Positions 1 to 5,828 of a DNA stretch of 6,273 nt are shown here, piece by piece (position 1 is the stretch's first letter; the number at the start of each line of letters is the position of its first letter). The position numbers and the translations under genes are program-made. Source of the DNA: an uncultured Bacteroidales bacterium (GTDB taxonomy: Bacteria; Bacteroidota; Bacteroidia; Bacteroidales; WCHB1-69). The stretch lies in contig ONXT01000179.1 of NCBI GenBank assembly GCA_900321845.1, positions 1 through 6,273 on the forward strand, written 5' to 3'. The notes below the pieces were generated by a model. That model made no database searches, was not told the origin of the DNA, and saw nothing but the letters and a program-made list of their open reading frames with translations.

Positions 1-632
1 CCAATGATGGTGTTAATGGATACTTTTGTGTCTTCGTATTGCTTCTTTCCATCGCTAAAAGCTTGAACTACTTTGTCCTGTAGCGTCTTGTAGTTCTCTG
101 TCCTAAATATCTTACGGAAAAGCGGCAATCGCTCTTTGGTCTCTGTCATCAGCAGTTTCATGAAATCGCCTTGCGCAATCATCGCAATCTGGGAGAACTG
201 ATTCTTGTCAATTCCCAGAATATCAGTGATTTGGTCAGTGACGGCCTTTGGACTGTTGACTATTTTTCCATCAGGGAGCGTGAGTTCCGCTGAGTGCTTG
301 TTCTCCGTCATCCCCGTGCCTCTTTTAGCCGGACGCATATAGGAGGGACTGCGGCGGATTTTGTAGATTTCGCCACGGTATTCGAAGGTCATTTCCACGA
401 AAGTATCAGTTTCCGCCTCCGCATAGAGGGAGCGCAGCATAGAGGAATCCCTGTCGTTGCCGCTCGGTGTGCCGAACAGCACGAAGGAGATGGCGTCAAA
501 GATGGTGGTTTTGCCAGCGCCAGTTTCGCCTGTGATTAAATAGAGTCCGTTTTCACCGATTTTCTCAAAGTCGATTTCGATTTTTCCGGCATACGGGCCG
601 AAAGCCGATATGGTAAGATTGACAGGTCTCAT
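1..632 (-). CDS. sbcC: SbcC-type SMC-like ATPase subunit of the SbcCD nuclease (N-terminal 210 residues; gene continues past the left edge)
   Basis: SbcC is the ATPase and DNA-tethering subunit of SbcCD, the bacterial counterpart of Rad50-Mre11, which opens hairpins and processes blocked DNA ends in the cytoplasm. I translated the minus strand from 632. The protein begins MRPVNLTISAFGPYAGK, has the Walker A motif GETGAGKTT at about residues 35-43, and has a Q-loop region NQFSQIAMIAQGDF at about 144-157, followed by a charged stretch that should lead into the coiled coil. The coiled coil, zinc hook, signature motif and Walker B lie outside the window. The frame is open to base 1. The start is set by an ATGA overlap with the sbcD stop (629-632), so the two are translationally coupled. 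The N-terminus resembles, from memory, the SbcC of Clostridia more than the MKIL...GPTGAGKST type usual in Proteobacteria and many Bacteroidota. Confidence 0.93.
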   Translation of the reverse strand, partial: MRPVNLTISAFGPYAGKIEIDFEKIGENGLYLITGETGAGKTTIFDAISFVLFGTPSGNDRDSSMLRSLYAEAETDTFVEMTFEYRGEIYKIRRSPSYMRPAKRGTGMTENKHSAELTLPDGKIVNSPKAVTDQITDILGIDKNQFSQIAMIAQGDFMKLLMTETKERLPLFRKIFRTENYKTLQDKVVQAFSDGKKQYEDTKVSINTII

Positions 633-1747
633 AATTCACCCTCCCAGATTTTGTTAATAATACTTTGCACGTACTCGATTTGTTTTTCGCTTAAATCGCT
701 GTTGTTCTGTTGTTTATAGAATTCAGAGAAAAGCTGCATCGGCGTTTTGTGTTTAAGCTGCGACACGCTGCCGGCAGCACCCTGCGCACGCGTCCGCCTA
801 TTGTCGTACGCGAAACTGAGGATGTTGGGGTAGATGTTGCGAAGATTGGCGTATGCGTTGAGAATCTCGTCCTCGTCGGTGAGGGTGATGCGCACGAAAT
901 CGTCGGTAGATGCACTTTTAACAAGCAAATCCGCATATTTCCCACGCAAATCTTGCCAGTTGCGGAGCGGAACAAGCGGGATTTCCCGCAAAACGAGGGT
1001 CCCTTTCCGACCCAATTCCACCACCGAAACCGATTTCTCATCATTCACCTCCGATATGGAATACTTGAGCGGGGTGCCGCAATAGCGGATTTTGTCGGTG
1101 ACGTTCTGCGGACGGTGCAGATGGCCGAGCGCCACATAGTCGAAGCAGTCGAAGACATCGGCATCCACATTGTCGAGGCCACCGATGACCTCCTCCGAAT
1201 CGCAACGCTCGGCACCCGTTACAAACTGGTGCGCCATCAGCACATTGCGGACGGAAGTATCCACATTCATGTTCGCAATGGCAACACGCATAGCCTCCGT
1301 GTAAGAAAGCGGCCTCTCAATTCCAAGGCATGCGCGCACATTCGCCGGACGGATAAACGGCAACATATAAATATTCACCGCGCCGAACTCGTCATGCAGG
1401 ACAACCGGCTCAACGGAACCATTATACACTGGAGAGAGGTAAATCCCGCTGTGCTTCATGATTTCAGAGCCGAAGGCAATGCGCTCCGCTGAGTCGTGAT
1501 TTCCGCTGATGACAAAAACCTTTTGGCGCATTTCCGAAAGTTTCGTCAGGAAATCGTCCAAAAGCTGCACCGCCTCCGCCGAGGGGACGGACTTGTCATA
1601 AACGTCGCCGGAAACGAGGATGGCATCGGGCTTTTCAAGCGCCACTGCGTCAACTATCTGATTCAGAATGTATTTCTGATCATTCAATAAAGAATAGTCG
1701 TTCACTTTTTTACCGATGTGGAGATCGGAAAGATGTAAAAACTTCAT
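629..1747 (-). CDS. sbcD: SbcD, Mre11-like exonuclease subunit of SbcCD
   Basis: This is a calcineurin-like metallophosphoesterase that acts as the nuclease subunit of SbcCD: ATP-dependent double-strand exonuclease and single-strand endonuclease activity on hairpins and blocked ends. All metal-binding motifs are present in the 372 residues: DLH (D8, H10), GDVYD (D48), GNHD (N83, H84, D85), AHQF (H173) and GHLH (H209, H211). The C-terminal part from about residue 260 is the capping/SbcC-binding region. Length is close to that of the family. The start at 1747 fits the initiating MKFLHLSDLHIG and lies about 20 bases downstream of the predicted transcription start; there is no Shine-Dalgarno sequence, as is common in Bacteroidota. 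It overlaps sbcC by 4 bases, so the subunits are co-expressed. A 260-codon open frame antisense to it (710-1492) looks like a shadow. Confidence 0.96.
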   Translation of the reverse strand: MKFLHLSDLHIGKKVNDYSLLNDQKYILNQIVDAVALEKPDAILVSGDVYDKSVPSAEAVQLLDDFLTKLSEMRQKVFVISGNHDSAERIAFGSEIMKHSGIYLSPVYNGSVEPVVLHDEFGAVNIYMLPFIRPANVRACLGIERPLSYTEAMRVAIANMNVDTSVRNVLMAHQFVTGAERCDSEEVIGGLDNVDADVFDCFDYVALGHLHRPQNVTDKIRYCGTPLKYSISEVNDEKSVSVVELGRKGTLVLREIPLVPLRNWQDLRGKYADLLVKSASTDDFVRITLTDEDEILNAYANLRNIYPNILSFAYDNRRTRAQGAAGSVSQLKHKTPMQLFSEFYKQQNNSDLSEKQIEYVQSIINKIWEGEL

Positions 1748-1774
1748 AGGCTTTGTGTTTTCTTAACAACGCGG

Positions 1775-1804
1775 CAAAGATACACACACATTGTGCCAAA
1801 ACAA
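1775..1804 (-). promoter_or_regulatory. Bacteroidota-type promoter of sbcDC
   Basis: Read on the minus strand, this is TTG (1804-1802), 19 bases, then TATCTTTG (1782-1775). It matches the Bacteroidota sigma-ABfr consensus of a -33 TTG/TTTG and a -7 TAnnTTTG separated by 19-21 bases. Transcription would begin near 1768, leaving a leader of about 20 bases before the sbcD start codon. The element is seen directly; its activity is inferred. Confidence 0.75.
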
Positions 1805-1811
1805 GGCACAA
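1791..1811. promoter_or_regulatory. Perfect inverted repeat TTGTGCC-N7-GGCACAA over the sbcDC -33 element (candidate operator)
   Basis: Two perfect 7-base arms (1791-1797 and 1805-1811) flank a 7-base spacer that contains the -33 TTG of the sbcDC promoter. A dimeric repressor bound here would block RNA polymerase, so this is a candidate operator. Alternatively, read on the plus strand, the hairpin is followed by eight T residues (1815-1822) and has the shape of an intrinsic terminator. No plus-strand gene precedes it, but it could stop antisense transcription. The repeat is certain; the role is open. Confidence 0.5.
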
Positions 1812-1824
1812 CTATTTTTTTTAC

Positions 1825-1854
1825 AAAAAAAAGACGCAGAAAAAACCGCGTCTT
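1825..1854 (-). terminator. Rho-independent terminator of mreB
   Basis: On the minus strand the 7-bp stem AAGACGC/GCGTCTT (arms 1854-1848 and 1837-1831) encloses a 10-base loop and runs into a T tract (1832-1825). It begins 28 bases after the mreB stop codon. The flanking A and T runs (to about 1861) could extend the stem and let it work in both directions, although no plus-strand gene needs it. It separates the mreB transcript from sbcDC. Confidence 0.85.
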
Positions 1855-1881
1855 ATTTTTTCATTTATAAAATGACTCGAA

Positions 1882-2904
1882 TTATCGGATCAAGAAGGGG
1901 AATTTATCGAAATTCTTCAATGCGATGCTGGTGCCGCGTGCGATGGCTTTCAGCGGGTCGGAGGCGATGTGCACCGGCAGGTGTGTCAGCTTGGAGATAC
2001 GGACGTCGAGGCCTCGCAGCAGTGCGCCGCCGCCAGCCATGTAGATACCGTTTTTGTAGATATCGGCGGATGATTCAGGCGGGGTGCTCTCCAAGGTGTT
2101 CAGCACAATGCTTTCGATTTCGGAGATGGAATGGTCCAAAGCCGCAGCCACCTCACGATAGTTGACCTTCACAGCCTTCGGGATACCATCGACGAGGTCA
2201 CGACCGTGGATTTCGTAATCCTCCGGCGGATCTTCGAGGTTGTCGATGGCGGCGCCCACTTTGAACTTCACCGCCTCGGCCGTGGAGCGACCGATTAAGA
2301 TACTGTGCTGACGGCGCATGTAGTCGATGATGTTGTCGTTGAACTCATCGCCGGCGGTCTGGCTGGAGCGGCTGATGACGATGCCGCCCAAGGCGGTGAC
2401 GGCCACTTCGCTTGTACCGCCACCGATGTCAACCACCATGTTGCCATCCGGGCTCATCACGTCGAGACCTGCGCCGATAGCAGCGGCCATCGGTTCGAAA
2501 ATCATACGGACCTCCTTGGCGCCCGCTTGTTCGGAGGAGTCGCGCACCGCACGCTCTTCCACTTCGGTAATACCTGACGGAATGCAGACGACCATCTTCA
2601 ATGACGGCGGAAAGAGATACCCCTTCGTACCCGTCATCTTGATGAATTCCTTGAGCATCATCTCCGCCGCCTGGAAGTCGGCGATTACGCCGTCCTTCAG
2701 CGGACGAATCGTGGTGATGCCAGGAGGTGTCCTGCCCTCCATCATCAGCGCGGCCTTGCCGACCGCAACCAACTGTCTTGAAATTGTGTCAACTGCAATA
2801 ATGGAGGGTTCGTCCACCACGACGCTATCATTCTGGAGAATCACCACGTTGGCAGTACCCAAGTCTATTGCAACTTCTTTTGTAAATAATGAAAACAGAC
2901 CCAT
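1882..2904 (-). CDS. mreB: MreB, actin-like rod-shape-determining protein
   Basis: MreB forms membrane-bound ATP-dependent filaments that position the peptidoglycan elongation machinery (RodA, PBP2, MreC, MreD) on the inner face of the cytoplasmic membrane. The 340 residues show the actin/HSP70 fold: phosphate-1 motif DLGTAN (14-19), a conserved IFEPMAAAIG block with the putative catalytic Glu137, phosphate-2 motif VDIGGGTSE (158-166) and adenosine motif MAGGGALLRGLD (289-300). The short hydrophobic N-terminus MGLFSLF could be the membrane-contacting segment. Length is normal and the KFPFLIR ending is, from memory, typical of Bacteroidota MreB. The start at 2904 is preceded by AT-rich sequence without a Shine-Dalgarno sequence. 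A terminator follows at once, so mreC is not directly downstream as it usually is; either the cluster is split or this is one of several copies. Confidence 0.96.
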   Translation of the reverse strand: MGLFSLFTKEVAIDLGTANVVILQNDSVVVDEPSIIAVDTISRQLVAVGKAALMMEGRTPPGITTIRPLKDGVIADFQAAEMMLKEFIKMTGTKGYLFPPSLKMVVCIPSGITEVEERAVRDSSEQAGAKEVRMIFEPMAAAIGAGLDVMSPDGNMVVDIGGGTSEVAVTALGGIVISRSSQTAGDEFNDNIIDYMRRQHSILIGRSTAEAVKFKVGAAIDNLEDPPEDYEIHGRDLVDGIPKAVKVNYREVAAALDHSISEIESIVLNTLESTPPESSADIYKNGIYMAGGGALLRGLDVRISKLTHLPVHIASDPLKAIARGTSIALKNFDKFPFLIR

Positions 2905-3014
2905 TTATGTATAGTTTATGATCTTGAAATTTCTTTTTCCAATTTTTCTCTTACGTAAAAAAACGACATTTGTTGCACTTCGGAGAAAATATTTTTCACG
3001 GCGGAATCGGGCTG

Positions 3015-3022
3015 CAAAGGAA
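3015..3022 (-). promoter_or_regulatory. Candidate -7 element of the mreB promoter
   Basis: The minus strand reads TTCCTTTG followed by CAGC, one base from the TAnnTTTG consensus. Its surroundings (TGTTCCTTTGCAGC) match 11 of 14 positions of the sbcDC promoter (TGTATCTTTGCCGC). No clear -33 TTG is seen 19-21 bases upstream. If used, the mreB leader would be just over 100 bases long and AT-rich. Confidence 0.45.
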
Positions 3023-3065
3023 CAAAAAATAATTGAGTTATCGCCCCTATTCATAAAAAATAAAC

Positions 3066-3073
3066 TATTTTTG
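3066..3073 (+). promoter_or_regulatory. Candidate -7 element of the membrane protein/hydrolase operon
   Basis: TATTTTTG fits the Bacteroidota -7 consensus TAnnTTTG exactly. Transcription would start near 3080, giving a leader of about 55 bases before the start codon at 3136. No TTG lies at the expected -33 distance, which suggests that the promoter may need an activator. The last four bases are also the outer end of the inverted repeat described next. Confidence 0.5.
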
Positions 3074-3108
3074 CAGTTTAAAAGCAAATCAACCATTTGA
3101 ACTGCAAA
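3070..3108. repeat. 13-bp inverted repeat across the promoter and start of the membrane-protein operon, with embedded direct repeats
   Basis: The arms TTTGCAGTTTAAA (3070-3082) and TTTGAACTGCAAA (3096-3108) are complementary except for one T/G position, with a 13-base spacer. In addition GCAAATCAnCC occurs directly at 3084-3094 and 3104-3114, exactly 20 bases apart. Because the first arm covers the -7 box and the predicted start site, a transcript would contain only part of it, so a DNA-level operator fits better than an RNA hairpin. The symmetry is seen directly; binding of a regulator is inference. Confidence 0.55.
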
Positions 3109-3135
3109 TCATCCTTTTCACCTAAAACAATAACC

Positions 3136-4398
3136 ATGAAACGTTATCTAATAGCCTTTTTTCTGCTCATCGGATGCTATCTTGCCTTCGATTTTGCCAG
3201 CTGCCTGCTTCCTTTAGCCCCCATCCGACACAATGTGCTTAAAGGAATGGAACAGGGAGACATGGCAACCGACTATCCGGTCGCCATCATCCCGAAAGAC
3301 CAGGCCAAGTTGGACAATTACACCGATGCCATCATTCTCAATCAGGCATGTCAAAGCGAGAACTTCAACATGTTGGAACGGATGCTGTATATGCCGAGGG
3401 CACACTTTTCAATGGTGCAAACCAGCACTTTATGGGACTCTTTCCACAACGAGGTCACCGAATACGACTTTTACGTGCGCTATTGGCACGGCAGCACTTT
3501 CCTCATGCGTTTTCTGCTGACATTCCTCACATATCCGATGATACGCCTCTGGCTTTTTCTTTTCTCCTCACTCCTGCTTCTGTGGCTTGCGCTGGAGCTC
3601 TACCGGAAGGCAGGAGCTTTTCCCGCAATAGCGCTAATAGCCTCATTCACACTATGCTATGGATACCTCATGCAGTTTTCCATCCAGTTCTTTTGCGCAT
3701 TGGCATTGGCGTTGTCCGCCTCAATTTACGTTTGCCGCCACCATCAGGAATGGAAGAAGATTGCTTTCGCGCTTTTCATCATCGGCTCCTTGACCGCCTT
3801 TTTCGACCTACTGACTGTCCCCTTGCTCACGATTGGTCTGCCAATGGCCGTTTTTGTCTTCCTGACTAACAGAGAGCCGAATCCCGCACCGCTGGGCCGA
3901 CAGATCGGTCAGGTGGCGGGAATCAGCAGCATTTGGATGGCGGGATACTTCCCGACCTGGGCGATGAAATGGACATTGACCACCGTGCTGACGCCCATCA
4001 ACGGATTCGACGATGCTTTCAACCAAATGGGGTTCTACACCATCTCCAAACTCGACATTTCCCGCTGGGATGGCGTCATCGCCAACCTGAATTTCCTGCC
4101 ATATAAATTCTTGATTTGCGCCGGCATTTTCTTCCTCATCTGCGCACTCATCAGTCCTCGCATATCCGGCTGGCGCAACGCACTCCTTCTATTCCTCATC
4201 GCACTCACGCCTTACGTGTGGTACCTTGTCCTCAACGTTCATTCAACTTGGCACTTCTGGTTCACCCACCGCAACCAGATTTTCACCACTTTCGCACTCC
4301 TTCTTGCCGCAGCAGGAATGGTGGACTGGCAGAGACTAATCAACCTTCCTTGGCTGGGGAAAGTTTTTAGGAGAAAGAACGGACAAACAACCGAATAA
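3136..4398 (+). CDS. Polytopic inner-membrane protein of unknown function, possibly GT-C glycosyltransferase-like
   Basis: The product is 420 residues if it starts at 3136; an in-frame ATG at 3097 would add 13 polar residues before the N-terminal membrane segment and lies inside the inverted repeat, so I prefer 3136. It has a signal-anchor (about 4-22), a presumably periplasmic region of about 95 residues, then about eight or nine hydrophobic segments (near 120-134, 137-156, 160-179, 182-200, 208-243, 259-276, 323-341, 348-367, 380-396). Notable motifs are YTDAIILN (62-69), RYWHG (115-119), FDLLT (223-227) and HSTWHFWFTHR (369-379). A large first extracytoplasmic loop and an HS..H..FTHR-like end recall, from memory, uncharacterised GT-C-like membrane proteins of cell-surface loci. 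I cannot assign a substrate. The stop codon overlaps the next start (TAATG), so the two genes are translationally coupled. Confidence 0.85.
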   Translation: MKRYLIAFFLLIGCYLAFDFASCLLPLAPIRHNVLKGMEQGDMATDYPVAIIPKDQAKLDNYTDAIILNQACQSENFNMLERMLYMPRAHFSMVQTSTLWDSFHNEVTEYDFYVRYWHGSTFLMRFLLTFLTYPMIRLWLFLFSSLLLLWLALELYRKAGAFPAIALIASFTLCYGYLMQFSIQFFCALALALSASIYVCRHHQEWKKIAFALFIIGSLTAFFDLLTVPLLTIGLPMAVFVFLTNREPNPAPLGRQIGQVAGISSIWMAGYFPTWAMKWTLTTVLTPINGFDDAFNQMGFYTISKLDISRWDGVIANLNFLPYKFLICAGIFFLICALISPRISGWRNALLLFLIALTPYVWYLVLNVHSTWHFWFTHRNQIFTTFALLLAAAGMVDWQRLINLPWLGKVFRRKNGQTTE

Positions 4399-5780
4399 TG
4401 AAATCGACAACGCTCGCATTACTGTTATTTTGCTGCATGTCAATCACTTCCGCCCAGTCATCCATTTGGGAAGGATATCTTCATTATACAAAAAAAGACT
4501 CGCTGAAGTTAGTACTGGTCATTGAACGGCAGGGCGATTCGCTCAGCGCCACGCTTGACAGCCCCGACCAGTACGCCTTCGACATTCCCGCCAGCAAAAT
4601 CAATTTTGACGAGCAACACCTCTCATTCGAAGTGAAATCGCTGGATTGTCGATTCGAGGGTGAAAAAACAGGCGAGGACATTGCGGGGACTTTCACACAA
4701 ATGGGCAAATCACTGCCGCTTACGCTGCACCACACCACCGAACGCAAAAAGCTCCTCCGTCCCCAAACCCCTACCCCACCCTACCCCTACACGTCCAAAG
4801 AGATTTCCTTCACTGACCGGTTCACAGGCACCTCCATCAACGGGACGCTCACGCTGCCGGAAAGCGGGAAACCCAAAGCCACCGCCATCCTCGTCACTGG
4901 CTCCGGCTGGCAGGACCGCGACGAAACCATCTTGGGACACAAGCCCTTCCTCGTCATCGCCGATGCACTCACCCGCCAAGGATATGCCGTCTTCCGCTAC
5001 GACGATGCAGACGTGCGCATCGTGAACAAACTCACCACGCAGGATTTCGCCAACCAAGTAACCGTCATCTTAGATTCATTAAGCCAAATATCTGATTTAC
5101 AAAGCATTCCGATGGGCATTATCGGTCATAGCGAGGGCGGACTGATTGCATGGATGGTCGCAGCCAAGGACAAACGGGTGCAGTTCATCGTCTCCTTAGC
5201 CGGAGTCGGCATACCAATGAAAGACATTGTGTTAGAGCAGGTTTTGCAACTTTCCGTACACGAAAAACTTGACATCAAGTTTATTCAAGGCACGCTCCAT
5301 TTGAACAACGAAATCCTGACCATCATAGAGAAATCAAAAAACGCAGAGACTGCCGGCGACAAACTGACAAAATTCCTGGACGATTACACTAAAGAGATGA
5401 CTTTGGAAGAACTGAAGGCATACCATCTGACGCCACCGGAAAGAGTCGCGAGCATGCGCCAAATGCTTTCGCCATGGTATTTTTACGTTTTAAAAATCCG
5501 GCCAGAAAAATACATCAAGAAGGTCGCCTGTCCGGTTTTGGCGCTCAACGGAGACAAAGACATACAAGTAGGTGGGGTTGAGAATCTTCGAACCATTCAG
5601 AACACACTGAAGCCCAATGCCTTAAACCAATTCAAACTGTTGCCAGGGCTCAATCATCTTTTTCAGGAATGCGATACAGGATTCCCTGACGAATACGGGG
5701 AAATAGAGCAGACCTTCTCCCCGAAAGCCCTTGAGGAGATCATCGGCTGGCTCAATAAGCTCACATCAAAAGCGAACTGA
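4398..5780 (+). CDS. Secreted alpha/beta-hydrolase (serine esterase/acyl hydrolase type) with a beta-rich N-terminal domain
   Basis: The 460-residue protein starts with a signal peptide (about 1-19, ending SITSA before QS), so it should act in the periplasm or envelope. Residues 20-115 form a beta-rich domain of unclear role, followed by a Pro-rich linker (121-131) and an alpha/beta-hydrolase domain. Catalytic features are the oxyanion segment TGSGWQDRDE (167-176), nucleophile elbow GHSEGG with Ser245, Asp388 in NGDKDIQV, and His420 in PGLNHLF. A helical cap of about 100 residues (275-375) follows the nucleophile region. Related Bacteroidota hydrolases usually have YDDRGVGKSTG after the strand at residue 200; here the text reads YDDADVRIVN and is about four residues shorter. 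The substrate is unknown; carboxyl esters or acylated envelope glycans are possible. Its start overlaps the preceding stop by one base. Confidence 0.9.
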   Translation: MKSTTLALLLFCCMSITSAQSSIWEGYLHYTKKDSLKLVLVIERQGDSLSATLDSPDQYAFDIPASKINFDEQHLSFEVKSLDCRFEGEKTGEDIAGTFTQMGKSLPLTLHHTTERKKLLRPQTPTPPYPYTSKEISFTDRFTGTSINGTLTLPESGKPKATAILVTGSGWQDRDETILGHKPFLVIADALTRQGYAVFRYDDADVRIVNKLTTQDFANQVTVILDSLSQISDLQSIPMGIIGHSEGGLIAWMVAAKDKRVQFIVSLAGVGIPMKDIVLEQVLQLSVHEKLDIKFIQGTLHLNNEILTIIEKSKNAETAGDKLTKFLDDYTKEMTLEELKAYHLTPPERVASMRQMLSPWYFYVLKIRPEKYIKKVACPVLALNGDKDIQVGGVENLRTIQNTLKPNALNQFKLLPGLNHLFQECDTGFPDEYGEIEQTFSPKALEEIIGWLNKLTSKAN

Positions 5781-5828
5781 AACCCGACACTGCTCTGCAC
5801 CACGAATCCCGTCACTGCATATTGCCGT

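Noticed and set aside
710..1492. A 260-codon plus-strand open frame opposite sbcD
   Set aside because: It lies wholly antisense to a fully motif-supported sbcD, its translation has no recognisable domain or membrane pattern, and long antisense frames are expected opposite GC-rich codons.
2327..2914. A 195-codon plus-strand open frame opposite mreB
   Set aside because: It is antisense to a conserved mreB, has low-complexity Ser/Thr/Pro-rich translation and no promoter, so it is a shadow.
2905..3100. Short open frames of about 60 codons on both strands between mreB and the membrane-protein gene
   Set aside because: They occupy the AT-rich divergent promoter region, overlap the promoter elements and repeats, and give Lys/Phe-rich translations typical of random AT-rich sequence.
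3097..3135. Upstream ATG for the membrane protein at 3097
   Set aside because: It lies inside the inverted repeat about 17 bases from the predicted transcription start and would put 13 polar residues before the signal-anchor; the ATG at 3136 gives a standard MKRYLIAFFLL beginning.
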